The notes: a model not told the origin generated them from the letters alone. A stretch of 64,000 bases of DNA from Synergistales bacterium (GCA_025997955.1 BNVH01000005.1:13564-77563), one strand, 5' to 3'; positions 43,931 through 53,579 are shown, counted from the stretch's first letter. Translations and numbers: made by a program.

Positions 43931-43989
43931 ACACCCCTTTGGTGAAAGTTTTTGTTGTAACGAACAGTCCAGAGGGGTGTTATGTTTTT
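43931..43989 (+). terminator. Terminator after the DctP gene
   Basis: Twelve-base arms 43931-43942 and 43969-43980 with one G-T pair, a 26-base loop, then TTTTTT at 43984-43989. Confidence 0.7.
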
Positions 43990-44040
43990 TGGCTACGGAA
44001 TTGAGGTAAATGGGGGCGCTAAACTAACCTTGCCCGCTAT

Positions 44041-45411
44041 CTACTGGCACGTTATATTTTTAGCCAATCCGCCCTGCGACGTTTCGCGGTATTTGGCGTT
44101 CATATCCTGTCCCGTCTCGTACATCGTCTCTATGACTTTATCGAGGGATACGCGCGGGGGCGTCGTTCGGGACAGCGACATACGCGCCGCGTTTATGGAC
44201 TTCACGGCCATTATGGCGTTTCGCTCTATGCAAGGGACCTGCACGAGTCCGTCGACTGGGTCGCAGGTCAGCCCTAAGTTGTGCTCCATGGCTATCTCAG
44301 CCGCGGCACAGGCCTGCTCCGGCGAGCAATCCATGAGCTCGGCCAAGCCGGCGGCGGCCATAGAACAGGCTACCCCTATCTCTCCCTGACAGCCCACTTC
44401 CGCGCCTGATATAGACGCGTTCATTTTGTATAAAGCGCCTATCGCCCCCGACGCCATGAAATATCTTTCGTAAGAATCCGAGGTAACGGCGCAGATGAAC
44501 TTGTCGTAGTAAGCTAAAACAGCCGGGATTATGCCACAGGCTCCGTTGGTGGGCGCGGTCACCACGCGACCGCCGGCGGCGTTTTCCTCCGCCACCGCGA
44601 AAGCGAACATGTTGACCCAGTCTATTATGTTCATGGGGTCGTTCGATAGCGCGTTTATGGACTTCAGCCTGCGTCTTAGACCTATGGCTCTCCTCGGCAC
44701 CCTCAGCTCGCCCGGTAGGAGTCCCTCGGACGCCATACCGCGCTCCATGCCCTCGCGCATTACCTTCCATATCTTAGCTAACCGTTCGGCCAGATACTCT
44801 CTGCCGTGAAGCGCCGTTTCATTGCGCAGTACGAGGCCTGACAGGGACAGGCCCGTATCGTGACACGCGGCGATAAGGCCGTCTGCCGTATTGTAGGGAT
44901 GGGGGATTTCTTTTTCCGCGCCGGCTGATTTTGCGCCGCCAGAACCGAAATCTTCCGCCTTGCAGAAAAATCCGCCGCCGGTAGAGTAGTATGTGGCGGA
45001 GAAAGCGGAGCCGGAGGAGTCGAACGCGCTCAGGATCATCCCGTTTTCGTGCAAGGGAAGATTGTCGGGCAAGAACGATATGTCTTTCTCCCAGTCAAAA
45101 TCTATTTCCGAGTTCGGGAGGGCGAGTTTCAGCTTCTTGGTCTTCTTTACGCCCTCTATGAAAGAAGCCGACGCGTCTATGTCGACCGTCTCTGGCTCGG
45201 AGCCCGAGAGCCCGAGCACGACAGCTCTGTCTGTGCCATGCCCTCTGCCGGTCAGCGCTAAGGAACCATGTAGGTCTATCCCTATGCGGATAGGCGAAAA
45301 ATTTTCTTTAGAAAGCTCTTTTATGAAACTCCCGGCAATGAGCATAGGCCCCACAGTATGAGAGCTTGAGGGCCCCACTCCTATCTTGAAGATGTCAAGC
45401 ACACTTATCAA
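44041..45411 (-). CDS. sdaA: L-serine ammonia-lyase, single-chain Fe-S type
   Basis: Converts serine to pyruvate and ammonia. SVLDIFKIGVGPSSSHTVGPM opens the beta domain exactly as in E. coli SdaA; TAPTNGACGIIPAVLAYY, GCQGEIGVACSMAAAGL and GLTCDPVDGLVQVPCIERNA hold the cluster cysteines of the alpha domain. TTG 45411 gives MISVLDIF, matching the family start, with GAGGA upstream; longer starts at 45432 and 45468 run into an intercistronic hairpin. It follows the symporter on the same strand, giving a serine uptake and breakdown unit. Confidence 0.94.
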   Translation of the reverse strand: MISVLDIFKIGVGPSSSHTVGPMLIAGSFIKELSKENFSPIRIGIDLHGSLALTGRGHGTDRAVVLGLSGSEPETVDIDASASFIEGVKKTKKLKLALPNSEIDFDWEKDISFLPDNLPLHENGMILSAFDSSGSAFSATYYSTGGGFFCKAEDFGSGGAKSAGAEKEIPHPYNTADGLIAACHDTGLSLSGLVLRNETALHGREYLAERLAKIWKVMREGMERGMASEGLLPGELRVPRRAIGLRRRLKSINALSNDPMNIIDWVNMFAFAVAEENAAGGRVVTAPTNGACGIIPAVLAYYDKFICAVTSDSYERYFMASGAIGALYKMNASISGAEVGCQGEIGVACSMAAAGLAELMDCSPEQACAAAEIAMEHNLGLTCDPVDGLVQVPCIERNAIMAVKSINAARMSLSRTTPPRVSLDKVIETMYETGQDMNAKYRETSQGGLAKNITCQ

Positions 45412-45438
45412 AGCACACACCGTCCTCGGCATAAAGTT

Positions 45439-45470
45439 GAGTGACCGGGGCAAAGCCGACACGGTCACTC
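45439..45470 (-). terminator. Intercistronic hairpin between symporter and sdaA
   Basis: Perfect nine-base arms (45439-45447, 45462-45470) with a 14-base loop, directly after the symporter stop; only a weak T-rich tail, so probably partial termination or processing. Confidence 0.5.
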
Positions 45471-45479
45471 ACTTGTAAA

Positions 45480-46667
45480 TTATTTTTTTATGTATTTCTG
45501 ATAAAACGTATCCACTACCACGCCTATGGCGTTGTCGCCCGACACGTTACAGGCTGTGCCGAAGCTGTCCTGAGTGATGTAAAGAGCTATCAGAAGGCTC
45601 GCTATAGCGCTGTCCGAGGCTATGCCCACCATCGGTAAAAACGGGAGCGCGGTCATTATCGAGCCACCGGGAGCGCCGGGAGACGCCATCATCGCTATAC
45701 CGAGCGTCATGATAAACGGCATCATAATACCTATATGTATCGGCATATTGTAGATCAGAAACACCGCCGTGACGCAGCTCGTTATGGTTATCATTGAGCC
45801 GCACATGTGGATATTGGCGCACAGAGGGACCACGAAATTACGGATTTCACTGGACACTCCGTCCGCCTCGGCGCATTTGAGGTTGACGGGGATAGTAGCG
45901 GCGGACGACTGGGTGCCTACGGCCGACAAGTATCCCGGTATCTGGTTTTTCATAAGTCTGAACATATTTTTTCCGCTTACGGCGCCGGCGATGCCGAACG
46001 CGAACATGAGGTCTATCAAGTGAAGGATGATGACCGTCAAAAAGACCTTCCAAAGAATCCCGAGGATGGTGAACGTCTGACCGCTCACAGTCATGTTTAT
46101 GAAAGTGCCGCAGATATAGAGGGGCAGTAGCGGGATTATAATCGTATGCAGCGTCTTGTTTATAACGGCCGCAAATTCGCTCATGCCGTTATAGAGCGCG
46201 TTATTTATCTCGCGCCCTCTCATGGAGCTTATGCAAAGCCCAAGGACGAACGCAAGAGCCACGGCGGACATGACGTTAAGTATCGGGGGAATAGGCAAAG
46301 CGAAGTACGGGCTGAGCATGCCGGCCTCAGGGTCGCCTATCGTGCTCAATATATCGCCTGAGATAAAGTGCGGGAAGAGACGTATAGCGACAAAAAACGC
46401 GCAGGCGCCCGCGATGAGCGTCGAGGCGTAAGACAGGGCCGCCGTGAACCCGAGCAGTTTTCCCGCGCCCTGAGTCAGGTCGGCTATACCCATAGTGACA
46501 AACGCGAGGATCATCATGGGTATGACAAACTTCAGGAAAGAACCGAAAAACGACGACAGAGTGACGATGAGACGGTTGAGAGGCACAGGAGCGTAACTTC
46601 CGAGTATGATCCCCACTATGATGGCGATTATCAACCTCGGGATGAGACCCAGCTTAACTTTTTCCAT
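45480..46667 (-). CDS. Sodium:dicarboxylate/amino-acid symporter (DAACS; serine/threonine SstT-like)
   Basis: A 395-residue polytopic protein. LGLIPRLIIAIIVGIILG, GTQSSAATIPVNLKCAE (hairpin 1 serine-rich motif) and SPGAPGGSIMTALPFLPMVG (hairpin 2) are typical, as is the late DNAIGVVVD region. It probably brings in serine or threonine with sodium, because L-serine ammonia-lyase follows on the same strand. Glutamate or dicarboxylate cannot be excluded. Confidence 0.9.
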   Translation of the reverse strand: MEKVKLGLIPRLIIAIIVGIILGSYAPVPLNRLIVTLSSFFGSFLKFVIPMMILAFVTMGIADLTQGAGKLLGFTAALSYASTLIAGACAFFVAIRLFPHFISGDILSTIGDPEAGMLSPYFALPIPPILNVMSAVALAFVLGLCISSMRGREINNALYNGMSEFAAVINKTLHTIIIPLLPLYICGTFINMTVSGQTFTILGILWKVFLTVIILHLIDLMFAFGIAGAVSGKNMFRLMKNQIPGYLSAVGTQSSAATIPVNLKCAEADGVSSEIRNFVVPLCANIHMCGSMITITSCVTAVFLIYNMPIHIGIMMPFIMTLGIAMMASPGAPGGSIMTALPFLPMVGIASDSAIASLLIALYITQDSFGTACNVSGDNAIGVVVDTFYQKYIKK

Positions 46668-46714
46668 AAAAGACCGACCCTTTCGTGAAGCGAGATAGTT
46701 AATGCCTGATTATC

Positions 46715-46745
46715 ATTATAATAGAAATTCACGTAATTTTTTCAA
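46715..46745 (-). promoter_or_regulatory. Putative promoter of the symporter
   Basis: Minus strand TTGAAA (46745-46740) and TATAAT (46720-46715), spacer 19, which is long; AT-rich surroundings. Confidence 0.4.
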
Positions 46746-46902
46746 ATATCTCAATAATTAAAATATTAAAATAACGTAACTACCTCAAACTTCAAAGAGG
46801 CAGGATACAAAACAGAGTACAAATCAAGACGGAATTTAATATGTTTAAACCCGCTAACGAACGGATTTTCTGTGATAGTCTGTTGTAGCGTGGATTATAG
46901 AT

Positions 46903-46978
46903 TGGTAGCCCCAACGGGGTTCGAACCCGTGTTTTAGCCTTGAGAGGGCTACGACCTAGACCGCTAGTCGATGGGGCC
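46903..46978 (-). tRNA. tRNA-Glu (CTC)
   Basis: Reverse strand: acceptor GGCCCCA with TGGGGCT (one G-T), anticodon stem TAGCC/GGCTA with loop CTCTCAA, anticodon CTC; T arm GGGTTCGAACCCC; encoded CCA at 46905-46903. Reads GAG. Confidence 0.96.
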
Positions 46979-47005
46979 ATTTATTGACCTAATTTTACCG
47001 CTTAC

Positions 47006-47079
47006 TGGCTGGGGAACAGGGACTCGAACCCCGATTACCTGATCCAGAGTCAGGCGTGCTGCCATTGCACCATTCCCCA
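47006..47079 (-). tRNA. tRNA-Gln (CTG)
   Basis: Reverse strand: acceptor TGGGGAA with TTCCCCA, anticodon stem CCTGA/TCAGG with loop CTCTGGA, anticodon CTG; T arm GGGTTCGAGTCCC; encoded CCA. It lies 27 bases before tRNA-Glu on the same transcript. Confidence 0.96.
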
Positions 47080-47095
47080 AAACACAACAAAAAAT

Positions 47096-47123
47096 ATTTT
47101 ATCATAAGCCGGAGCTTTGTCAA
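47096..47123 (-). promoter_or_regulatory. Promoter of the tRNA-Gln/tRNA-Glu unit
   Basis: Minus strand TTGACA (47123-47118), 16-base spacer, TAAAAT (47101-47096), 17 bases before tRNA-Gln. Confidence 0.75.
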
Positions 47124-47201
47124 TACGTCGCGTTGACCTCAGCTTTGCACCCAACTCATCTCATCGCCATAGTTATTCATATAGCTGTTTCCTAGCCGTT
47201 C

Positions 47202-48479
47202 TCACCGTTTCATCTCAATCCTGCACTCCGCGCTCTCCACTAATTTAATATCGCTTGGCGAAAGTTTTACGGAAATAGACGCGGCGTCCTCTTCTATCAA
47301 TAGATAATCCGTCGCGTTTGCGTGTTGTCCGGCTATTGTCCCAAGGCGCGGCAGGATGAAGAGCGCGTGACGCTGCTCGTTGTACTGTTCGGGCTTTCCT
47401 GCGGTCCAGGGTGAGCGCTTCAAAGCGTCGAGGTTTGTGAACAGCATGACGTTGTAGAGCTGCAACGGCTCTGTGTATTCGCGGATAAGCTGACCGTTTT
47501 TGCTTTTAAAGGCGATTTTCAGGTCGGCCTCGTCGAACATCTTCCCGGTCAGGCGGTTCTGCCCTCCCGTGAGTAAAAGGCTTTCCACCACCGCGGCAAA
47601 CGCCTCGGCTGGAACGCGATAACAGTCGAAGTAATAGTTCTTCTTCAATAAATAGATATTCGCGAAGCCGCTGACTCCCGGTAGGTCGATGTAGCGGTTT
47701 TCCTTCTTTATCTCCATCGGAACCGTATACGAGGCGAGCGAATCGAATTCGGTCCGGGGCGTGACGACCACGGTTTCGCCGTCACTATAGCGATCCAATA
47801 AGAACGGCGTGTCTTTTTGCTTCGCCTCCGCTACGTAGTCCAGAATAGAAGCGATTTGCGGAACCATCTGCGTGAAATAGCGCTCTTTATCAAAAGTGAA
47901 ACGCACGTTCAGGGTCAGCTCGCCGCTTCGCGCGTTTATCCCCTCTGCCCCCACTGCGGCGTGAACGTAATTTTCGTATGACAGAGACGTCAGAATATCC
48001 GTTAAAATCTCCGCCGCTTCTTTTACGCGCTGTTCGTTGGTGAGCGCTTGGGTTAGCAGACCGGCTCCATCTATGACGGACTTGTCGGGGTCTTTTTGCA
48101 GCAACCCCTTCAAAAGATTCTCCCGCCGAACCCAAGCCTTAATAGTAACACGCCAACGGTTTCCATCTTGCTTGTCCTCAAGAATATCGTACTTCTCGAT
48201 GAAAGCGCGGCTGAACTGGAGTATGTTTTCGCGCACCCGGTCATTCACAACCTGCGTCACGCCCTTCATGGCGAACCCAACAGCCTGTTGCACGGCGTCG
48301 CGCCGCGCGTCCATCAGCGCCTCTTCGCGCGTCACGCCCACGCCGCTACCTTCGGCTACGATAAAGGAGCCTGAGACGTTAGGCTGTTTGGCAGGCGATC
48401 CATGTGCGGACGATATAAAGATCGCCGAGAACAACGAGATCATAAAAATTATGATGCCAACCGAAAGCAGTTTTCGCAT
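47202..48479 (-). CDS. Exported protein with FlgT/LPP20-like N-terminal domain
   Basis: A 425-residue protein with signal peptide (LLSVGIIIFMISLFSAIFI, SSAHGS). Residues ~35-130 (FIVAEGSGVGVTREEALMDARRDAVQQAVG ... WRVTIKAWV) follow the pattern of FlgT N-terminal/LPP20 domains: a beta strand, a helix of A/R/D repeats, then a strand pair. The rest has no recognised domain. It ends the secreted-protein run, 18 bases after its neighbour, with which it shares this N-terminal pattern. Probably periplasmic or surface-associated. Confidence 0.7.
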   Translation of the reverse strand: MRKLLSVGIIIFMISLFSAIFISSAHGSPAKQPNVSGSFIVAEGSGVGVTREEALMDARRDAVQQAVGFAMKGVTQVVNDRVRENILQFSRAFIEKYDILEDKQDGNRWRVTIKAWVRRENLLKGLLQKDPDKSVIDGAGLLTQALTNEQRVKEAAEILTDILTSLSYENYVHAAVGAEGINARSGELTLNVRFTFDKERYFTQMVPQIASILDYVAEAKQKDTPFLLDRYSDGETVVVTPRTEFDSLASYTVPMEIKKENRYIDLPGVSGFANIYLLKKNYYFDCYRVPAEAFAAVVESLLLTGGQNRLTGKMFDEADLKIAFKSKNGQLIREYTEPLQLYNVMLFTNLDALKRSPWTAGKPEQYNEQRHALFILPRLGTIAGQHANATDYLLIEEDAASISVKLSPSDIKLVESAECRIEMKR

Positions 48480-48497
48480 TTTGCTATTCCCCCTCCG

Positions 48498-49622
48498 CTA
48501 TCTTTCTAATTCAAGCGCGACTTTGACGGTTGTCACGCGCTTCAAAACGTTCTCCGGAAGACTAAAAGCAAACGAAACGCTGGGTCTGTCAAAGAAACTG
48601 CTCTCGGACGCGCGTCCAAAAACAGGCGCCGCTACCAATATCGGATTGTTTTTTGTCCCCGTCTTCTCTATGCCCATAAAAAACCAGGGGTTGGCTGACT
48701 CCTTACGGTTTGCGGAGAAGAAAAGCACGTTTGATACGTCCAAATGAACCGGCAGCCGTTCTATCTCAGTCCCCTTAGCGTCGAGCAGGGAAAAATGCAG
48801 CCATATCCGCTCATGGGTCTGTATTTCGCCTCTCTTAGCGTTCCAAAAGCGGGCTTCGCGCTCGAAAACATCCAAGAACGAGCGCGGAAGCGCCCAACCT
48901 CGAAACGAAAAATTCTCTCCCAAGATATAAAAAGAAGAGGCAAGACGATCATCCAGCTTCTCGTATTCTTCCTCTATTTCGGCCCTAAGCGTGGGCGTCG
49001 CAAAAATCTCGTCTAATGTCTTTGTCAAAGGAGCCGCGAATTCCGACGCGTATCGTTTGCGGTTCAGGCCGAGCGTGGCCGTCACGTTTAAAAATCCCTT
49101 GCGAAGGTCTACGGTTTGCTTTTGCGCCAGATCCACGTCCAAAAAGTTCTCGTAACGGAACTTCCTGAAAAACTCCGAAAGTTTCTTCTGCCCCGTTTCT
49201 AATTGCGGAGTTTTTCGCCGCTCTATAAAGCCCTCGGATTTTCCCTCTTTGAGCGCGCGGACGTTTTCTTTGATTTGACTTGAGTCCACCGTCACTACTA
49301 CGGTAAGGATAACCCCTGAACCGTCTGTAGATGATTCCAATATCCTGAAATTCGTGGCCGCGCCGCGAGAATATTGGATAAATTTCTCGTCAAGCGCGCC
49401 GCCCTCTAATTGACTTCTCTCGCTGAAGATAGAGCCCAAAGTTCGGCGTATAGCCTCGTCAACAGCCGCCGACAAAGCGCTTTCCTTGTCAGCTCCCCTT
49501 GCCCTTACAGTCACCTCTAAAAGCTCGCCCGCCAGAGCATAAGCCGGCAAAAAAATCAGCAGGGCGGCTACGCCCAATGTTCTCAAAAAAGCCCTCATTA
49601 TCGTTCTCCATGCCCTCGCCAT
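48498..49622 (-). CDS. Exported protein with FlgT/LPP20-like N-terminal domain (second copy)
   Basis: A 374-residue protein with signal peptide (AFLRTLGVAALLIFLPAYALAG). VTVRARGADKESALSAAVDEAIRRTLGS then VILTVVVTVDSSQIKEN repeats the strand-helix-strand pattern of the downstream gene; overall identity is low. ATG 49622 has AAGGGA nine bases upstream; ATG 49598 with GGAG is also possible. Four bases separate it from the preceding stop. Function unknown. Confidence 0.68.
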   Translation of the reverse strand: MARAWRTIMRAFLRTLGVAALLIFLPAYALAGELLEVTVRARGADKESALSAAVDEAIRRTLGSIFSERSQLEGGALDEKFIQYSRGAATNFRILESSTDGSGVILTVVVTVDSSQIKENVRALKEGKSEGFIERRKTPQLETGQKKLSEFFRKFRYENFLDVDLAQKQTVDLRKGFLNVTATLGLNRKRYASEFAAPLTKTLDEIFATPTLRAEIEEEYEKLDDRLASSFYILGENFSFRGWALPRSFLDVFEREARFWNAKRGEIQTHERIWLHFSLLDAKGTEIERLPVHLDVSNVLFFSANRKESANPWFFMGIEKTGTKNNPILVAAPVFGRASESSFFDRPSVSFAFSLPENVLKRVTTVKVALELER

Positions 49623-49626
49623 ATAG

Positions 49627-50529
49627 CTACTTCCCTTCTCGAAATCTCTCTCTCGCCGACTTGAACGCCGCCAAAGCGCCCGCGCGGTCGCCCGACTCGC
49701 GCAAAAGCCCTCCGGCCCTGCTTAATTCTAACGAACTCATATCTTCGCCCAATGTGTCGATAAGCTCGGTTAATAATTTTTTGCTTTCGTCTTTGTCTTT
49801 GACTCTCAAAAAGCATTCGGAAGCGTCGAGATACATGCCAATGTTGGCCCAGCGAAGGTCGTGAATGTGCTTAAAAAGAGGGAGGGCGTCGCCGTATCGT
49901 CCCGATTCGAACGCGCGCTTTGCCGTATCGTAGAGCAAGTCGCAATAGTTATCCCTAAGTTCGTCCTCCGGTGGCGGGGAGGCAAGCGCGACCGAGGCGT
50001 CTTTAGCGGTTATCCAGACAAGCGAGCACGCGATTCCATTCACAATATCAGAGACAGATTGAGTCCCCGATATGCCGCTACGGCCGAAACCAGAGTCGAG
50101 GACGCCGCCGAGCGTATCGTCGTATATGTAGCGTTTCATATCGAAATTTTTTCTGGCTATATACACGACTAAATTTCGGCGCGCCCTCATGCTGTTTCGC
50201 TCGTGCGTCGAGGTCTCGAGGTCGACCTGCATGTCGGCCTCTTTGTCGGCGGGCGCTTTGCTCACGGCGAGGCTGTACGTCACGCCGCCGGTCTCCGCTA
50301 TGCAGGGCGCTTTTTCATCAGCCGTGATTTTACTCAGCAGTAAATGTTGCGAGGATATAGGAATTCTCGCTTCTTTCAGAAAAAGAGCGGCGGCCTCCTG
50401 TACGGAGGATGCCGCTGTTCCCGTTTGATGAAATACGCAAAGCAGCGCGAACGCGAGCGGCGCGGCTCTAAAGGCCCTGTTCCACAACTCCGGACGGTCC
50501 TTTTTTAATTTTGAGCGCAGGGTCCGCAT
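49627..50529 (-). CDS. Exported TPR-like protein
   Basis: Up to 300 residues. Hydrophobic export signal (AFRAAPLAFALLCVFHQTGTAAS). The C-terminal third (LYDTAKRAFESGRYGDALPLFKHIHDL; YLDASECFLRVKDKDESKKLL; GLLRESGDRAGALAAFKSARERF) has three helix pairs of tetratricopeptide type, suggesting protein-protein contacts in the periplasm. ATG 50529 gives a 62-base overlap with the preceding gene; TTG 50487 would give a shorter, cleaner signal. Part of the seven-gene secreted run. Confidence 0.68.
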   Translation of the reverse strand: MRTLRSKLKKDRPELWNRAFRAAPLAFALLCVFHQTGTAASSVQEAAALFLKEARIPISSQHLLLSKITADEKAPCIAETGGVTYSLAVSKAPADKEADMQVDLETSTHERNSMRARRNLVVYIARKNFDMKRYIYDDTLGGVLDSGFGRSGISGTQSVSDIVNGIACSLVWITAKDASVALASPPPEDELRDNYCDLLYDTAKRAFESGRYGDALPLFKHIHDLRWANIGMYLDASECFLRVKDKDESKKLLTELIDTLGEDMSSLELSRAGGLLRESGDRAGALAAFKSARERFREGK

Positions 50530-51811
50530 TAGTCGCGCCTTTTGTGCTGCTCGGCTTCGACGGGGCGACGCCCTGAGGTTTGACTATTTGAGCGTCGTCC
50601 ATCTCTTTCGAGACACTGCTGGCGGCTTCGCTTACCGACGGGACATAAACCGCTATCCCGTAAGCGAAGTATTCGTCGTCGTCCATAAATGTCTTCCTCA
50701 TAATTCCGGGAGGCAGTACGCCACCGCGCAGGCTTTTTATCGCCGTACTCTCGCGCACGCTGTTTCTCATTTCATGTAACCTGTTTTCATACTCTTTTAT
50801 CTCTGTTTCGCTTCCCTTCACCGACTGGTCGGATCGCTGTAATTCCTCGAAGTCTTTTCTCTGTTTGCGCGTCGTCTCGTCAGCATTAGCCTGCCAACTT
50901 GTGTCGTCTCCGAGGATTATCCCGGTGAGCGCGTCTGTGGCTCTCAAGCCGGCGATACGTTCAGCCTGCAAGTCCAGTTCGGCCTGGACATCCGCCTCGG
51001 GGTCTTTACGAACTATATAACTGCCGAAGCCGACGAAAGCTACCTCGCCGGTACCCGGAACATCAATAACGCGTCCGCCGACAGGGGGCACGAGTCCATT
51101 TTGTATCTCGGCTATAAGCATGTTGATCCCTTCGTTGAGACTTGCGGCGCTCACGCTGTCCGCGCCGTTACGCTGGTACTGTCCACGGGTTTTGGGAGAG
51201 CTGACGATGACTACGTCGACCTTTGCTTTGCCGTCGTCGAAAACCGCGTAGGTTACAAATCCTTTCAAAACCTTACGCACCCACTGCATCTGCGACTCGG
51301 ATAGCTCTTGTTCGACATTTCTGAGCGATTTTATCTCGGTGTCCAGAGTGTCGATTTTACTGTCGAAATTGGCGGCGCCGCGAAATACTATCTCGCCAAC
51401 AGTTTTCGCCATCTCCGCCTTCGCGTTCATAAAAGCGATTACGTAAGCGTTGCGCTGATCTATGCGGGTAGCGACAGGGTTAGGGTAATCTGATTTGTAA
51501 GTGCCGGTTCCGGTGGCGACAAAGACATAGCCGCCGCCCGGATGGTAGACTATTTCACACCCCTGCTTAGGTTTTTCTATGACTCTATTGATAGAGTCCT
51601 GCACATTCGAAGCGGTTGTAACCGATAATTTCAACACCGGGTCAACCTCGGTCTTCACCGCCGCCTCATCCTTTACTTCAAGCAACTCCGCTTTCTGCGC
51701 GGAGCCAGCTTGCGCGGGCGGCAGAAAATCATCCGCGCTCAAAGCGTAACCCGTCCCGCACCACACAAACGACAGCGCAAACACAACCAAAACAAACTTC
51801 AACATCTTCAT
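50468..51811 (-). CDS. Exported protein of unknown function with LPP20-like centre
   Basis: A 447-residue protein with signal peptide (LKFVLVVFALSFVWCGTGYALSA). The centre GYVFVATGTGTYKSDYPNPVATRIDQRNAYVIAFMNAKAEMAK repeats the strand plus A/R-rich helix pattern of the two FlgT/LPP20-like neighbours, and WVRKVLKGFVTYAVFDDGKAKVDVVIVSS the following strands. The C-terminus is low-complexity and Lys/Pro/Ser rich. AAGGAG is nine bases before the ATG. No named function. Confidence 0.68.
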   Translation of the reverse strand: MKMLKFVLVVFALSFVWCGTGYALSADDFLPPAQAGSAQKAELLEVKDEAAVKTEVDPVLKLSVTTASNVQDSINRVIEKPKQGCEIVYHPGGGYVFVATGTGTYKSDYPNPVATRIDQRNAYVIAFMNAKAEMAKTVGEIVFRGAANFDSKIDTLDTEIKSLRNVEQELSESQMQWVRKVLKGFVTYAVFDDGKAKVDVVIVSSPKTRGQYQRNGADSVSAASLNEGINMLIAEIQNGLVPPVGGRVIDVPGTGEVAFVGFGSYIVRKDPEADVQAELDLQAERIAGLRATDALTGIILGDDTSWQANADETTRKQRKDFEELQRSDQSVKGSETEIKEYENRLHEMRNSVRESTAIKSLRGGVLPPGIMRKTFMDDDEYFAYGIAVYVPSVSEAASSVSKEMDDAQIVKPQGVAPSKPSSTKGATNADPALKIKKGPSGVVEQGL

Positions 51812-51898
51812 AACTTAAAATTCTCCTTTCAAATATCCGTCACGGAGCGACGGGAATGCTTATGGCTATACTAATTAACCAATATAGACCAAGAGTTG

Positions 51899-53059
51899 TT
51901 ATTCTACGTTCATTGTAATAAAAGATGTCTTTCCCGCTCTTTCGATAAGTAACGCGACCGAACTGGGGGCGCTCACTATGGCTTGACTCAGAACGGATAG
52001 GCTTGTAAGTTTTTTGCCGTTAGCCTCAAGAAGCAAATCACCTTCTCTGATTCCGGCGGACTGAGCCTTGGAACCCGAGCTAGTGACTACTAAGTCTCTT
52101 CTATTTCCGTCTTTAATGTCGTATCTATACGCTAGGCTCGAATTCAGTTGCGCTACATACAGGCCGATTTCCTCGAAAGCCTTCTCTCTTCCCGTTAGTG
52201 TGGCCGTAAGGCTCTGTTCGCTTCTGTTTCTGACAACCTTCAAACTGACAGAAGTGCCGGGCATAGAGAAATTGATCTTGTCGATGAGCCATTGCATATC
52301 TTTAACCTTCTCGCCGTTAATCTCCACTATAACGTCACCGCGCTGAATCCCGGCGCGCGCCGCTGCCAAACCCGGGAAGACATCTCCGACTATAGCGCCT
52401 GAATCATATTTCACACCGTAGGCCTCAGCAAACTCCTTGCTAAGGGTTTGTAATGAAACTCCAAGTTCGGAGCGCTTAAGCGAAGGCGTCTTGTTAGAAG
52501 GCGCGGCGTTAGTGGAAGGCGCGGAGCCTGTGTTATTAGATGGAGAGAAAGAAACACTCAGTTCGTCGGCTATGCCGTGGTTAATCGGAATACCCCGAAA
52601 CGTCAGTTTTTCACCGTTTACGCTCAAGGACACGCGAGTGTATGCCTCTGCTAAGGCGTAGCTAGTCTCGGCGGGATAACGAACGATAACGCTGGTTGGC
52701 ACCGAACCGATAACCTCGCGCTCTGTCGCCTGTTCCCCTCCGATATAAACGCCCGTCTTGGCCGCCGGAGCCTTGAGCCTGTCGCCCCTGTCGTCGAACA
52801 GGTCAGTCAGCTCTTCAACCTTTACAACGGCGTCCTCCTCCGAGAGAACCGTATAGCCTATATAAATGTAGTTGTCCTTCAATGTAAGCCCGTCGCAGGT
52901 TATAGTGATTCCGCCCTCGATGCTTCGCTCAAGAGAAGTCTCCGCGCTGTTCCCGCCGCCCCGCATGAGAGATGAAGAGCTCGGCGCGGCGTAAGCGCTT
53001 GAGGTCAACATCAAGACAGCCAGCAATATCAACAGCGTTTTCTTGAATGTATTTGTCAT
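51899..53059 (-). CDS. Exported protein: shared N-terminal domain plus two PDZ domains
   Basis: A 386-residue protein: signal peptide (FKKTLLILLAVLMLTSSAYAA), an N-terminal domain of about 130 residues shared with the next two genes (SLERSIEGGITITCDGL ... YIYIGYTVLSEEDAVVKV), a linker, then two PDZ domains. PDZ1: SGAIVGDVFPGLAAARAGIQRGDVIVEING; PDZ2: VVTSSGSKAQSAGIREGDLLLEANG. The arrangement is HtrA-like but no protease domain is present. It may bind C-termini of envelope proteins. Function inferred only from the PDZ domains. Confidence 0.8.
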   Translation of the reverse strand: MTNTFKKTLLILLAVLMLTSSAYAAPSSSSLMRGGGNSAETSLERSIEGGITITCDGLTLKDNYIYIGYTVLSEEDAVVKVEELTDLFDDRGDRLKAPAAKTGVYIGGEQATEREVIGSVPTSVIVRYPAETSYALAEAYTRVSLSVNGEKLTFRGIPINHGIADELSVSFSPSNNTGSAPSTNAAPSNKTPSLKRSELGVSLQTLSKEFAEAYGVKYDSGAIVGDVFPGLAAARAGIQRGDVIVEINGEKVKDMQWLIDKINFSMPGTSVSLKVVRNRSEQSLTATLTGREKAFEEIGLYVAQLNSSLAYRYDIKDGNRRDLVVTSSGSKAQSAGIREGDLLLEANGKKLTSLSVLSQAIVSAPSSVALLIERAGKTSFITMNVE

Positions 53060-53075
53060 GTTAGAGAATCCTCCG

Positions 53076-53579
53076 CTACTTCTTGACCGGTATGGTTTTG
53101 CTCGGTATATTGCGGAAGGTCAGATTTTGCCCGTTGAGGCTAAAAGACATGCGCGCGTAGCTGTCCGCGAGCGCGTATCCGTCCGGCACGGTATATTTGA
53201 GCGTCACCGGCGTCTTTACACCCGCTATGATTTCTCGTTCTCCGATTGACTCTTTTCCAATCAAAACGTAATCCCCGCTCGGCGCGGCTAATCTTTTCCC
53301 CTTGACGTCGAATAAATCGGTCGCGCCCTCAATCTTGACGACGACATCTTCCTCGGGAAGCAGTATATATTTCACCTCGACAACGCCGTTATTCAAAGAC
53401 ACACCCTCGCACGTTATCGCTATGCCCCCGTCGATGTCGCGCTCAAGCGAAGTCTCCGCGTTGCCCTTCCCGCCCCGCGCGAGAGACGAAGCCTTAGACG
53501 CAGCCGCGCAAGCCGCCGACGCCAATACCGCGACAGCCAACAGCGCCAACAACGGCTTCCTAAACATCATCCGCATCAT
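53076..53579 (-). CDS. Exported single-domain paralogue (domain shared with the PDZ protein)
   Basis: About 167 residues from ATG 53579 (AAGGAGG five bases away). Signal peptide (LLALLAVAVLASAACAA), then ETSLERDIDGGIAITCEGVSLNNG and VEVKYILLPEEDVVVKIEGATDLFD, strongly like the N-terminal domain of the PDZ gene 16 bases downstream. It ends shortly after LNGQNLTFRNIPS. This is a free-standing copy of the domain. No family recognised. Confidence 0.78.
   Translation of the reverse strand: MMRMMFRKPLLALLAVAVLASAACAAASKASSLARGGKGNAETSLERDIDGGIAITCEGVSLNNGVVEVKYILLPEEDVVVKIEGATDLFDVKGKRLAAPSGDYVLIGKESIGEREIIAGVKTPVTLKYTVPDGYALADSYARMSFSLNGQNLTFRNIPSKTIPVKK

Noticed and set aside
45412..45468. Longer N-terminus for L-serine ammonia-lyase
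   Set aside because: The added codons run through a perfect hairpin, lack a ribosome site, and are not found in the SdaA start MISLFD-type pattern.
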